The notes beneath the pieces were generated by a model. That model saw only the letters and a list, made by a program, of their open reading frames with translations. It made no database searches and was not told the DNA's origin. From Burkholderiaceae bacterium (lineage in GTDB: Bacteria > Pseudomonadota > Gammaproteobacteria > Burkholderiales > Burkholderiaceae_C), in NCBI GenBank assembly GCA_017992055.1, contig JAGOPK010000007.1:124001-188000 (forward strand): 64,000 nt of DNA. Reading direction: 5' to 3'. The translations under genes and the position numbers were made by a program. This document shows, in pieces, positions 55,993 to 64,000 of the stretch (positions within the stretch are counted from its first letter, which is position 1; the number at the start of each line of letters is the position of its first letter).

Positions 55993-57072
55993 ATGGCCGA
56001 CGAGTTCGAGCATTTCACCGGCACCAAGCCGGTCCATCCGCAGCACGCCTTCGATGTCGGCGCCCTGTCGGCCTGGGCGCGCGACCAGCGCATCCCGGGC
56101 TTCGACCAGGCGGTGACGGTCGAGCAGTTCAAGGGTGGGCAGTCCAACCCCACCTTCCGCATCAGCGCCGGCGGTCAACGCTATGTGCTGCGGCGCAAGC
56201 CGCCCGGCAACCTGCTGCCCTCGGCCCATGCGGTGGACCGCGAGTTCCGCGTCATCAGCGCGCTGCACGGCACCGACGTGCCGGTGGCCAAGCCCTGGGC
56301 GCTGTGCGAGGACACGGCGGTGATCGGCGCCATGTTCTACCTGATGGACTGCGTGGACGGCCGCGTGCTGTGGGACCCGGCCCTGCCCGGCATGACGCCG
56401 GACCAGCGTGCCGCCCACTACGACGAACTCGGCCGCGTGATGGCCGCGCTGCACAGCGTGGACGTGCAGGCCGTGGGCCTGGACGGCTTTGGCAAGCCCG
56501 GCCAGTATGTGGCACGCCAGGTCGAGCGCTGGACCAAGCAGTACCGCGCCGCCGAGACCGAGCCCATCGCCGCGATGGACCGCCTGATCGAGTGGCTGCC
56601 GGCGCGCATCCCCGCGGGTGACGAAACCCGGGTGGTGCACGGCGACTACCGCTTCGACAACGTGATCTTCCACCCGAGCGAAGCGCGCATCCTGGCCGTG
56701 CTGGACTGGGAGCTGTCGACGCTGGGCCATCCGCTGGTGGACTTTGCCTACCACTGCATGACCTGGCACATGGCCACCGGCGAGGGCAACCGCGGACTGC
56801 TGGGCGTGGACCTGGCGGCGCTGGGCATCCCGGACGAGGCCGCTTACCTGGCGCGCTACCTGGAACGCACGGGCCGCGCGCCGGGCAGCATCAGCGCGGC
56901 GGACTGGAACTACTACCTGGTGTTCAACATGTTCCGCCTGGCCGGCATCCTGCAAGGCATCCTGGCGCGGGCGCTGCAGGGCAATGCCTCCAACGAGCGC
57001 GCGCTGCAGGCCGGCAAGCGTGCCCGGCCGCTGGCCGAGCAGGCCTGGGCGCTGGCACAGTCGCTGGGCTGA
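55993..57072 (+). CDS. Phosphotransferase-family protein (ACAD10/11-like kinase domain)
   Basis: This 359-residue protein has the aminoglycoside phosphotransferase fold: GGQSNPTFRISAGGQRYVLR (Gly-rich loop and Lys/Arg), Brenner motif VVHGDYRFDNVIFHP and metal motif AVLDWELSTLGHPLVDFAYH. Relatives fused to acyl-CoA dehydrogenases phosphorylate 4-hydroxyacyl-CoAs. It lies in the beta-oxidation operon 11 bp after thiolase, which fits a similar role (inference). Confidence 0.9.
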   Translation: MADEFEHFTGTKPVHPQHAFDVGALSAWARDQRIPGFDQAVTVEQFKGGQSNPTFRISAGGQRYVLRRKPPGNLLPSAHAVDREFRVISALHGTDVPVAKPWALCEDTAVIGAMFYLMDCVDGRVLWDPALPGMTPDQRAAHYDELGRVMAALHSVDVQAVGLDGFGKPGQYVARQVERWTKQYRAAETEPIAAMDRLIEWLPARIPAGDETRVVHGDYRFDNVIFHPSEARILAVLDWELSTLGHPLVDFAYHCMTWHMATGEGNRGLLGVDLAALGIPDEAAYLARYLERTGRAPGSISAADWNYYLVFNMFRLAGILQGILARALQGNASNERALQAGKRARPLAEQAWALAQSLG

Positions 57073-57091
57073 AAGACCGAAGGGCTTCACG

Positions 57092-57823
57092 ATGGACGCA
57101 ACCTCCCCCGTCACCACCCGCTGGGTTCCGCTGGCCACGCCGGCCGGCACGATGGACGCCTACCTGGCCCTGCCGCCCGCCGGCCGCGGCCCGGGCCTGC
57201 TGCTGCTGCAGGAGATCTTTGGCGTCAACGCCCACATCCGCGCGGTGGCCGAGCAGTACGCGCTGGCCGGCTTCACGGTGCTGGCACCGGACCTGTTCTG
57301 GCGCCAGCAGGCGCATGTGGAACTGGGCTATGTGGGCGAGGACCGCGAGCGTGCGCTGGCGCTGATGCGGGCGCTCAAGCCCGACGAGGTGGCGGCCGAC
57401 CTGCAGGCCAGCGTGGCCGCGCTGCGCGCCCTGCCCGAATGCGGGCCCAGGGTTGGCGCCATCGGCTACTGCATGGGCGGGCGCCTGGCCTTCGTGGCCG
57501 CGGCCCAAGGTGGCGCGGATACCGGCGTGGATGCTGCGGTCGCCTACTACGGCGGCGGCATCCACACCCAGCTGGCGCTGGCGCCGCAGATCCGCTGCCC
57601 GCTGCAGTTCCACCATGCCGAACAGGACGCCAGCATCCCGCCCGAAGCGGTGGCCGCGGTGCGCCAGGCCATGGCCGCATCACCGGCGGCGGCGCAGGTG
57701 GAGTTCCACGACTACGCCGGCACCCAGCACGGCTTCAACTGCTGGGCGCGCAGCGCCCACCATCCGGGCGCCGCCGCGCTGGCCCTGGGCCGCAGCCTGG
57801 CCTTTCTGTCGCGGCTGTTCTGA
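57092..57823 (+). CDS. Dienelactone hydrolase family protein
   Basis: This 243-residue protein has the dienelactone-hydrolase fold: LLLLQEIFGVNAHIRAVAEQ, nucleophile Cys126 in IGYCMGGRLAF, Asp in HHAEQDASIPP and His in YAGTQHGFNCW. It hydrolyses lactones or thioesters in the cytoplasm. It is the last gene of the beta-oxidation operon, 19 bp after the phosphotransferase gene. A perfect 11-bp hairpin follows. Confidence 0.92.
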   Translation: MDATSPVTTRWVPLATPAGTMDAYLALPPAGRGPGLLLLQEIFGVNAHIRAVAEQYALAGFTVLAPDLFWRQQAHVELGYVGEDRERALALMRALKPDEVAADLQASVAALRALPECGPRVGAIGYCMGGRLAFVAAAQGGADTGVDAAVAYYGGGIHTQLALAPQIRCPLQFHHAEQDASIPPEAVAAVRQAMAASPAAAQVEFHDYAGTQHGFNCWARSAHHPGAAALALGRSLAFLSRLF

Positions 57824-57848
57824 CGCCGGGGGCGGCCCGCCCCCGGCG
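57824..57848. terminator. Strong hairpin ending the beta-oxidation operon
   Basis: A perfect 11-bp stem (cgccgggggcg / cgcccccggcg) with a 3-nt loop starts immediately after the stop at 57823 and ends 2 bp before the stop of the convergent TRAP binding protein gene. It can terminate both strands. Confidence 0.7.
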
Positions 57849-57850
57849 CC

Positions 57851-58876
57851 TCACTTGCCAGCGTGCTTGGCGATCAGGGCCTTGGCATCGTCCAGCATCT
57901 TGCTGCCGGCCAGGCCCTTGCCGTTCATCTCGGCCACCCATTCGGCGGCCAGCTTGTCGCCCAGGGTCTTCCACTGCGCAAGCTCAGCCGCCGGGATCAC
58001 GTTGGTGGTGTTCTTGGTGGTCAGCTTCTTGCCTTCGCCATCGGCCTGCAAAAAGGCCTTGCCGGCCTGGCCCGACAGCGCCTGGCCGGAGTTGCTGTCG
58101 ATGACCTTCTTCAGGTCGGCCGGCAGCGCGTCGTACTTGGCCTTGTTCATCGCAAAGATGAACACCGAGGTGTAGAAAGCCGGCTGGGCCGGGTCGGTCT
58201 CGGAATGGAACTTCACCAGTTCCTGGATCTTCACCGCCGGCACCACCTCGTACGGCACCACCGCGCCGTCGATCACGCCCTTGCTCAGCGCATCGCCCAC
58301 CTGCGGCACCGGCATGCCCACCGGCGTGGCGCCCAGCATGGCGATGAACTTGTTGGTCATGCGCGTGGGCGCACGCAGCTTCAGGCCGCGCAGGTCGGCC
58401 AGGGTCTTGATCGGCTTGGCCACCATGTGGAACACGCCGTCGCCGTGCACATGGAAGGCCAGCGGCTTGACGTCCGCGAACTCCTTGGCGCCGTGCAGCT
58501 GCACATAGTCCCACACCGCCTTGGACGTGGCCTCGGGGCTTTGCATCATGAACGGCAGCTCGAAGGCCTCGACCGACGGGAAGCGGCCGGCGGTATAGCC
58601 CGGCAGCGTCCACACCACGTCGGCCACGCCGTCCTTGACCTGCGAGATCAGCTGCGGCGGCGTGCCGCCCAGTTGCATCGACGGGTAGATCTGGCACTTC
58701 ATCCGGTTGCCCGAGTCCTTGGCGATCTTGTCGCACCAGGGCTGGATGAACAGGGTCTGCGCAAACGAGCTGGGCGGCAGGAAGTGGTGCAGCTTCAGCA
58801 CCACCTCGTCGGCCCGGGCCAGCGGGGCGGCGGCCAGCAGGGCCAGGCTCAGGTTCAGGGCGCGGCGGATCTTCAT
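57851..58876 (-). CDS. TRAP transporter solute-binding protein (DctP type), orphan
   Basis: This 341-residue protein has a signal peptide (MKIRRALNLSLALLAAAPLARA) and the DctP fold: LKLHHFLPPSSFAQTLFIQP, PSMQLGGTPPQLISQVKDG and the Arg-containing LRGLKLRAPTRMTNKFIAML that holds ligand carboxylate. No DctQ/DctM membrane genes are adjacent. GGAGACAACG precedes the ATG at 58876. Ligand is unknown. Confidence 0.92.
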   Translation of the reverse strand: MKIRRALNLSLALLAAAPLARADEVVLKLHHFLPPSSFAQTLFIQPWCDKIAKDSGNRMKCQIYPSMQLGGTPPQLISQVKDGVADVVWTLPGYTAGRFPSVEAFELPFMMQSPEATSKAVWDYVQLHGAKEFADVKPLAFHVHGDGVFHMVAKPIKTLADLRGLKLRAPTRMTNKFIAMLGATPVGMPVPQVGDALSKGVIDGAVVPYEVVPAVKIQELVKFHSETDPAQPAFYTSVFIFAMNKAKYDALPADLKKVIDSNSGQALSGQAGKAFLQADGEGKKLTTKNTTNVIPAAELAQWKTLGDKLAAEWVAEMNGKGLAGSKMLDDAKALIAKHAGK

Positions 58877-58953
58877 CGTTGTCTCCAGGTGGGTCGGGGA
58901 TCGCGGGACAGCCACGATTATGGGCAGGCCGCAGGCGGGACAAGCGGCGCCGT

Positions 58954-59682
58954 TCAGGCCTCGTGCGGCAGGTAGATGCGCGCCAGGCCCTGCTTGATGG
59001 CCTCGACGATCTGCTCGCGGCGCAGCGCGATGTGGCCGGCCATGTGCTGGTCGCCGGCCGCGGCATCGCGCGCGGCCAGCGCCTCCAGGATGTCGGCATG
59101 CTCGCGCTGCGTGACATCGCGGCCGACGTTTTCCATGTCGATCCAGCGGATGAAGCGGATGCGCTCGTTGAGGTTGGCCAGCATGCGCTGCAGCTCGGCA
59201 TTGCCGGCCATCGCCGCGATGCGGTCGTGGAAGGCCTCGTCCAGGCGCACCAGCTCGTCCACCGAGGCGTCGGCGCGCGCCGCCTGGCTGGCGGCGAGAA
59301 AGTCGCGCGCCTCGGCGATGGCCTCGTCGCTGGCGCGTGCCATGGCCAGGCGCAGGGTCTCGCGCTCCAGCATCACGCGGGCCTCGTACAGGTCCAGCGT
59401 GGACTGCACCTCCAGCGGCCGGCGCACATAGCCGCGCGCGGCCGGCAGCAGAAAGCCGTCGGTGACCAGGCGGTTCAGCGCCTCGCGCACCGGCGTGCGG
59501 CTGACGCCCAGCTGCTCGGCCAGCGCGATCTCGCTGATGCGCTGGCCGGGTTTCAGCTCGTAGCGGATGGCCATCTCGCGCAGCCGGTCGAGCACCGACG
59601 AACCGCGCTCGCGGCGCAGCGTGGAGATGCCGTCATCGGCCGGTCGCCCGGCAGGGGTTTGGCGGGCAGGGGCTTGACGCAT
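58954..59682 (-). CDS. GntR-family regulator with FCD domain
   Basis: This 242-residue protein has a GntR winged helix (residues about 30-95: LKPGQRISEIALAEQLGVSR followed by TPVREALNRL) and an FCD ligand domain with metal-binding-type His and Asp residues (LDEAFHDRIAAMAGN; REHADILEALAARDA). It is divergent from the ThDP-enzyme gene with only 18 bp between start codons, and a palindrome lies there. It probably represses that gene and its own (inference). Confidence 0.9.
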   Translation of the reverse strand: MRQAPARQTPAGRPADDGISTLRRERGSSVLDRLREMAIRYELKPGQRISEIALAEQLGVSRTPVREALNRLVTDGFLLPAARGYVRRPLEVQSTLDLYEARVMLERETLRLAMARASDEAIAEARDFLAASQAARADASVDELVRLDEAFHDRIAAMAGNAELQRMLANLNERIRFIRWIDMENVGRDVTQREHADILEALAARDAAAGDQHMAGHIALRREQIVEAIKQGLARIYLPHEA

Positions 59683-59686
59683 GCAG

Positions 59687-59700
59687 TTAAGTATACTGAA
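59687..59700. promoter_or_regulatory. Candidate GntR operator between divergent start codons
   Basis: The 14-mer ttaagtatactgaa has the perfect core agtatact and outer tt/aa pairs, with one mismatched pair. It is AT-rich in an otherwise GC-rich region. It lies between the GntR ATG and the ThDP-enzyme ATG. Confidence 0.5.
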
Positions 59701-61452
59701 ATGAATGCACTCAATCGACCAGGATCTGTCTTGAACTTTCCCCCTCCCAGCAATGGCGCCGAGGTGCTGGTGCGCATGCTGCAACTCAACGGCGTGCGCG
59801 AGATCTTCGGCCTGTGCGGCGACACCAGCCTGCCGTTCTACGACGCGCTGGCGCGGCTGGACCATGGCATCACCCACCACCTGACGCGCGACGAGCGCAG
59901 CGCCGCCTACATGGCCGACGCCTATGCCCGCGTCAGCGGCCGCGTCGGCGTCTGCGAAGGCCCCAGCGGTGGCGGCGCCACCTATCTGCTGCCAGGCCTG
60001 GTGGAGGCCAATGAATCGTCGGTGCCGGTGCTGGGCATCACCTCCGATGTGTCGGTGGGCGCACGTGGCAAGTACCCGCTGACCGAGCTGGACCAGGCCG
60101 CGCTGTACAAGCCGCTGACCAAGTGGAACGGCCGCATCGACCGCGTGGACCAGGTGGCGCACAGCGTGCGCAGCGCCTTCCGCGCCATGACCACCGGCCG
60201 CCCCGGCGCCGCCCACCTGTGCGTGCCCTATGACCTGATGAAGCATCCGCTGGACGCGGCCATGCAGGCCGATGTCTGGGCCCAGCCGGGGCACGAGCGC
60301 TTCCCGGCCACGCGCGTGGCGCCCGATCCGGCCGAGCTGGCCCGCGCCGCCGAGCAGCTGCTGCAGGCCAAGGCCCCGGTGCTGGTGGTCGGCGGCGGCG
60401 TCATCAACGCCGGCGCCGAGACCCAGCTGGCCGCGCTGGCCGAGTTGCTGGATGCGCCGGTGTGCACCACGGTCAGCGGCCATGGCAGCCTGCCCAGCGC
60501 CCATCCGCTGCTGGTGGGCGTGGTTGGCAGCAACGGCGGCGTGGATGCCACGCGGGCCGTGCTGGAAGCCGCCGACTGCGTGCTGTTCATCGCCTGCCGC
60601 ATCGGCTCGACCACCACCGAGCACTGGTCCTGCCCGTCGCGCCAGGCCACCATCCTGCACCTGGACAGCGACCCCATGACCATCGGCACCAACTACCGCA
60701 CCGCGGTGGGCCTGGTGGCCGATGCGCGCCTGGGCCTGCAGGCGCTGGCCGCCGAGCTGCGCGAGCGCCTGGCCGATGGCGCACGCCGGCCCGCCGGGGC
60801 CGTGGACGGCCGGGCCGTGGCGGCCCGCGCCCGCCAGGCCAAGTGGGCGGCCTTCGAGCCGCTGGCCGCCAGCAGCGAGCGGCCGATCCGCCCCGAGCGC
60901 GTGGTGGCCACGCTGAACCGGCTGCTGCCGGCACGCTCCATCGTCGTCGCCGATCCCGGCACGCCCTGCCCGTATTTCTCGGCCTTCTTCCAGGCGCCCG
61001 ATGCCGGCCGCCACTACATCACCAACCGCGCCCATGGCGCGCTGGGCTATTCGATGGCCGCGGCCTATGGCGCGCAGATCGCCCGGCCCGATGCGGCCGT
61101 GGTGTCGGTGATGGGCGACGGCAGCTTCGGCTTCACCTGCGGCGAGCTGGAGACGCTCAAGCGCCGCCAGGTGCCGGTGAAAATGATCGTCTTCTCCAAC
61201 AGCGTGTTCGGCTGGATCAAGGCCAGCCAGAAGTTCGGCTATGACGAACGCTACTACTCGGTGGACTTCGACCGCACCGACCATGCCCGCGTCGCCGAGG
61301 CCTTTGGCGTGCGCGCCTGGCGCGTGAGCGATCCCAGCGAGCTGGAGTCGGCGCTGAAGGCTGCCCTGGCCCACGACGGCCCGGCCCTGGTGGACGTGAT
61401 CTCGCAGGAGCTGCAGGACACGGCCGTGCCGGTGAGCCGCTGGATGGGCTGA
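59701..61452 (+). CDS. ThDP-dependent enzyme (acetolactate-synthase-like)
   Basis: This 583-residue protein has the three domains of the pyruvate-oxidase/acetolactate-synthase family: N-terminal PYR domain (EIFGLCGDTSLPFYDAL; the catalytic Glu in TRDERSAAYMADAYARVSG), central domain (VLVVGGGVINAGAETQL) and C-terminal PP domain with VMGDGSFGFTCGELETL and NSVFGWIK (Mg-ThDP motif GDG...N). The substrate cannot be read from sequence. A TTG at 59731 with AGGA upstream is an alternative start. A Bug protein and a VOC protein follow and probably share its pathway. Confidence 0.87.
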   Translation: MNALNRPGSVLNFPPPSNGAEVLVRMLQLNGVREIFGLCGDTSLPFYDALARLDHGITHHLTRDERSAAYMADAYARVSGRVGVCEGPSGGGATYLLPGLVEANESSVPVLGITSDVSVGARGKYPLTELDQAALYKPLTKWNGRIDRVDQVAHSVRSAFRAMTTGRPGAAHLCVPYDLMKHPLDAAMQADVWAQPGHERFPATRVAPDPAELARAAEQLLQAKAPVLVVGGGVINAGAETQLAALAELLDAPVCTTVSGHGSLPSAHPLLVGVVGSNGGVDATRAVLEAADCVLFIACRIGSTTTEHWSCPSRQATILHLDSDPMTIGTNYRTAVGLVADARLGLQALAAELRERLADGARRPAGAVDGRAVAARARQAKWAAFEPLAASSERPIRPERVVATLNRLLPARSIVVADPGTPCPYFSAFFQAPDAGRHYITNRAHGALGYSMAAAYGAQIARPDAAVVSVMGDGSFGFTCGELETLKRRQVPVKMIVFSNSVFGWIKASQKFGYDERYYSVDFDRTDHARVAEAFGVRAWRVSDPSELESALKAALAHDGPALVDVISQELQDTAVPVSRWMG

Positions 61453-61494
61453 ACCCAGGCCGTCAATGAACTCAACCCCCTCGGAAATCACAGC

Positions 61495-62475
61495 ATGAGC
61501 CCAAGCTTTCCCCGTCGCCAGGCCCTGGGCCTGGCCGCCGCCACCGCACTGAGCTGGGCCGCCGGCCCGGCGCTGGCCCAGGATGCCACGCCGCTGAAGC
61601 TGGTCGTCACCTTCCCGCCCGGTGGCAGCACCGACATCACCGCACGCATCCTGCAGCCGCGCCTGGCCGAGCGCCTGGGCCGGCCGGTGGTGGTGGAGAA
61701 CCGCGCCGGTGCGGCCAGCGTGGTGGGCACCAGCTACGTGGCCAAGTCGGCGCCCGATGGCAACACCGTGCTGGTGTCCTTCGACAGCCATGCCATCAAC
61801 CCCATCGCCAAGCCACGCCTGCCCTACGACACCTTCAAGGACTTCAGCGGCGCCTCGCTGGCTGTGCGCTTTCCGCTGGTCATCGCCGCCTCGGCCTCGG
61901 TCAAGGCGGCCAATCTGAAGGAGTTCCTGGCCCAGGCCAAGGGCGAGCCGGCGCGCTACAGCTATGCCTCCACCGGCGTGGGCTCGATGAACCAGCTGGT
62001 GATGGAAGACATCAAGCGCCAGGCCGGCGTGTATGTGCTGCACGTGCCCTATGGCGGCGGCGGCCCGGCGGTGCAGGCGGTGCTGGCCGACCAGGTGCAG
62101 CTGACGCTGCTGAGCTATGCGGCGCTGAAGGGCCAGATCTCGGCCGGCAAGATCAAGCCGCTGGCCGTCACCGGCGCCAAGCGCCTGGCCGACCTGCCCA
62201 ATGTGCCCACGGTGGCCGAGTCGGGCTTCCCCGGCTTCGAGGCCTATTCGTGGATCGGCCTGTTCGTGCCCTCGGCCACGCCGCCGGCCACGCTGCGCAA
62301 GCTCAGCGACGATATGCGCGCCGCGCTGAACCATGCCGAGGTGCACGACCGGCTCACGGCCGCGGGCTTCGAGGTCATGGCCAGCGACGGCCCGGCGCTG
62401 GACCGCTATGCCCGCGAGCAGCACGACCGCTGGGCCGACTTCATCGCCAAGACCAAGCTGAAGATCGACGACTGA
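61495..62475 (+). CDS. Bug-type periplasmic solute-binding protein
   Basis: This 326-residue protein has a signal peptide (FPRRQALGLAAATALSWAAG, ending ALA-Q) and the Bug fold: LKLVVTFPPGGSTDITARIL, VENRAGAASVVGTSYVAKS and VPYGGGGPAVQAVLADQVQ. It is an orphan of the tripartite tricarboxylate transporter type. It follows the ThDP-enzyme gene by 42 bp and its stop overlaps the VOC gene start, so its ligand may be the substrate of that pathway. Confidence 0.92.
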   Translation: MSPSFPRRQALGLAAATALSWAAGPALAQDATPLKLVVTFPPGGSTDITARILQPRLAERLGRPVVVENRAGAASVVGTSYVAKSAPDGNTVLVSFDSHAINPIAKPRLPYDTFKDFSGASLAVRFPLVIAASASVKAANLKEFLAQAKGEPARYSYASTGVGSMNQLVMEDIKRQAGVYVLHVPYGGGGPAVQAVLADQVQLTLLSYAALKGQISAGKIKPLAVTGAKRLADLPNVPTVAESGFPGFEAYSWIGLFVPSATPPATLRKLSDDMRAALNHAEVHDRLTAAGFEVMASDGPALDRYAREQHDRWADFIAKTKLKIDD

Positions 62476-63314
62476 TGAAGCTGCGCCTGGACCATGTGGT
62501 CATCGCCGTGCACGACCTGGCCGCGGCCATGGCCGACTACACGGCCCTGGGCTTCCAGGTGCTGGCCGGCGGTGCCCACCCGGGCCGCGAGTCGCACAAC
62601 GCGCTGGTGGTGTTCGACGACGGCGCCTACCTGGAGCTGATCGCCTGGCGCGCGCCCAACCACGAGCCCTGGTATCAGACGCTGCAGGCAGACGGCGAGG
62701 GCCTGGTCGACCATGCGCTGCTGCCACCGCACGGCGCGGACGTGGCGGCGCTGGCCGATGCGGCGCGCGCCCGCGGCCTGGCCACGCTGGGCCCGCTGAC
62801 CCCGGGCGGCCGGCTGCGGCCCGATGGCCAGCAGGTGGCCTGGCAGTCGCTGCGCCAGACCACGCGGGCCCTGCCCTTTGTGTGCGCCGATGTCACGCCG
62901 CGTGCGCTGCGTGTGCCCGAGGGCGCCGTGCGGCGCCAGGCCAATGGCGTGACCGGCATCGCCGCCGTGCTGCTGGCGGTGGCCGATCTGGCCCAGGCCC
63001 GGCAGGATCTGCAGGCCCTGCTGGGCACGGCGCTGCAGCATGGCCTGCCGGACGGCCCGGCCTCGGCCTGGCCCGAGCTGGGCGAGCCGGGCCTGGCCTG
63101 CGCCTGGGCCGCCCTCGACGGCGGCCAGCTGGTGCTGGTGGCGCCGCAGCCGGGCGCAGCCGCCGGCAGCACGGCAGCCGCCCTGCAGGACCGGCTGGCG
63201 CGCCGCGGCCCCGGCCCCTGGAGGCTGCTGCTGCGCGGCCAGCCCGGCACCCCCGCCGGCACGCTGCCGGCAGCGCTGGGCCACCAGGTGGTGATGCACA
63301 TCGCGGCGGCCTGA
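62475..63314 (+). CDS. VOC-family (glyoxalase-like) protein
   Basis: This 279-residue protein belongs to the glyoxalase/VOC group of the Glyoxalase_3 kind: LRLDHVVIAVHDLAAAMADY (metal His near residue 6), ALVVFDDGAYLELIAW (Glu) and a second half TGIAAVLLAVADLAQARQDL. Function may be isomerase or dioxygenase-like; it is not known. The ATG at 62475 overlaps the stop of the Bug gene (TGATG), so translation is coupled. Confidence 0.83.
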   Translation: MKLRLDHVVIAVHDLAAAMADYTALGFQVLAGGAHPGRESHNALVVFDDGAYLELIAWRAPNHEPWYQTLQADGEGLVDHALLPPHGADVAALADAARARGLATLGPLTPGGRLRPDGQQVAWQSLRQTTRALPFVCADVTPRALRVPEGAVRRQANGVTGIAAVLLAVADLAQARQDLQALLGTALQHGLPDGPASAWPELGEPGLACAWAALDGGQLVLVAPQPGAAAGSTAAALQDRLARRGPGPWRLLLRGQPGTPAGTLPAALGHQVVMHIAAA

Positions 63315-63362
63315 AACCCGGCCCCAAAAGGCTGGCGACGCCCGGCCGACGGGCGCACAATG

Positions 63363-63422
63363 CCCTTGGTCCCTGCGGGGACGCGCAGAGACATCCGCCG
63401 GAACACCCGCAGAGACCAAGGG
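63363..63422. promoter_or_regulatory. Long inverted repeat before universal stress gene
   Basis: A 17-bp arm cccttggtccctgcggg (63363-63379) faces cccgcagagaccaaggg (63406-63422) with one mismatch and a 26-nt loop. A cgcagagac copy also lies in the loop. It may be a terminator for the VOC gene or a regulatory leader of the universal stress gene 60 bp downstream. Confidence 0.5.
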
Positions 63423-63481
63423 GGTCGCCGGGTCGATCTCGGCGCGGCGGCGCAGGCAGTGGCTGACCATCGGAGGTCACC

Positions 63482-63934
63482 ATGTTCAAGCATCTCCTGC
63501 TGGCGACGGACGGCTCGGCGCTGTCCGATGTGGCCATCTACAAGGGCCTGGAACTGGCGCGCTCGACCGGCGCCAAGGTCACCGGCATCACCGTGATGCC
63601 CGAGTACCACCTGATGAGCTATGCGGTGGAGTCCTTGCAGGACACGCAGCAGCAGTTCCAGTTTGAAACGCGGCGCCATGCCGAGCAGGTGCTGAGCCGG
63701 CTGGCCCAGGCCGCCACCCAGGCCCAGGTGGCCTGCGACACCCTGGCGGTGCCGGGCGACCATCCGTATGAGCAGATCATCGTCGCGGCCGAGCAGCGGC
63801 AATGCGACCTGATCGTGATGGCCTCGCATGGTCGCAAGGGCATCAAGGGCCTGCTGCTGGGCAGCGAGACGCACAAGGTGCTCACGCACACCCAGATCCC
63901 GGTGCTGGTGTTCCATCCCGAGACCGCCCGCTGA
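63482..63934 (+). CDS. Universal stress protein (UspA family)
   Basis: This 150-residue protein has the Usp fold: HLLLATDGSALSDVAIYKGL at the N-terminus and the ATP-binding motif SHGRKGIKGLLLGSETHKVL near the C-terminus, followed by PVLVFHPE. The G-x2-G-x9-G(S/T) pattern suggests that it binds ATP. GGAGGTCACC precedes the ATG at 63482. A GC hairpin follows. Confidence 0.93.
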   Translation: MFKHLLLATDGSALSDVAIYKGLELARSTGAKVTGITVMPEYHLMSYAVESLQDTQQQFQFETRRHAEQVLSRLAQAATQAQVACDTLAVPGDHPYEQIIVAAEQRQCDLIVMASHGRKGIKGLLLGSETHKVLTHTQIPVLVFHPETAR

Positions 63935-63952
63935 CCGGGTGCGGCCGGGCCT

Positions 63953-63980
63953 GCGGCGGCCCGGACCGGCGGGCCGCCGC
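63953..63980. terminator. GC hairpin after universal stress gene
   Basis: Arms gcggcggccc and gggccgccgc enclose an 8-nt loop, 19 bp after the stop. There is no T-run within the window. Confidence 0.5.
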
Positions 63981-64000
63981 CGGCGGCGCAGGCGTCGCAC

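Overview
The window is very GC-rich DNA (about 70% or more by eye), densely coded with short intergenic gaps and many 4-bp ATGA/TGATG overlaps. Gene content (three orphan Bug-type tricarboxylate-transporter binding proteins, acyl-CoA dehydrogenase and AMP-ligase clusters, HemP, winged-helix/NTPase regulators) points to a free-living betaproteobacterium of the order Burkholderiales, in the broad Rubrivivax/Leptothrix/Ideonella neighbourhood. This placement is inferred from gene content, not from a marker gene. No rRNA, tRNA, insertion sequence, prophage or CRISPR array was seen.

Region 1 (1-14.7 kb) is an iron and heme region. It opens with the 3' end of feoB. A rightward operon follows (hemP, a HemS-like protein, a DUF2325 protein, a small membrane protein) behind a near-perfect 19-bp Fur box. 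Facing it is a leftward operon coupled by overlaps or a 4-bp gap: TonB-dependent heme/hemoglobin-type receptor, exported CobN-like chelatase with a C-terminal membrane anchor, MotA/TolQ/ExbB channel protein, DUF2149 protein, ChaN-like lipoprotein. It lies behind a second Fur box shared with a divergent secreted S9 peptidase. The two operons meet at a hairpin. The set resembles the Bacteroidetes hmuRSTUV heme locus. It suggests heme import into the periplasm, iron removal there by the CobN-like protein, and Fe2+ import by FeoB. This is the most interesting system in the window.

Region 2 (14.7-21.8 kb) is mixed housekeeping: a DUF2189 membrane protein, a trypsin-like protease, a hybrid histidine kinase with a divergent receiver protein, quinone oxidoreductase, EamA transporter and nitroreductase.

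Region 3 (21.8-39.7 kb) is catabolic. Two acyl-CoA dehydrogenases and an SDR face a double-headed TetR regulator and an AMP-ligase. A secreted lipase-like lipoprotein sits divergent from an AraC regulator. A second AMP-ligase, an FAH-family enzyme, a flavin reductase, a Bug protein, a deacetylase, an isochorismatase-like hydrolase, an HD protein and an alpha/beta hydrolase follow.

Region 4 (39.7-52.5 kb) starts with a phospholipase-D-type lipoprotein. It then holds an apparently duplicated regulatory module: two giant winged-helix/NTPase proteins, two LuxR-type regulators with degenerate receiver domains and two Old-Yellow-Enzyme-like proteins that have lost the substrate-binding His/Asn pair, plus a Bug protein. 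Their upstream regions share a short motif and carry palindromes.

Region 5 (52.7-57.8 kb) is a compact fatty-acid-type beta-oxidation operon (FadB-like fusion, thiolase, phosphotransferase, dienelactone hydrolase) closed by a strong hairpin. Region 6 (57.8-64 kb) holds an orphan TRAP binding protein, a GntR regulator divergent from a ThDP-dependent enzyme with a Bug protein and a glyoxalase-like protein, and a universal stress protein.
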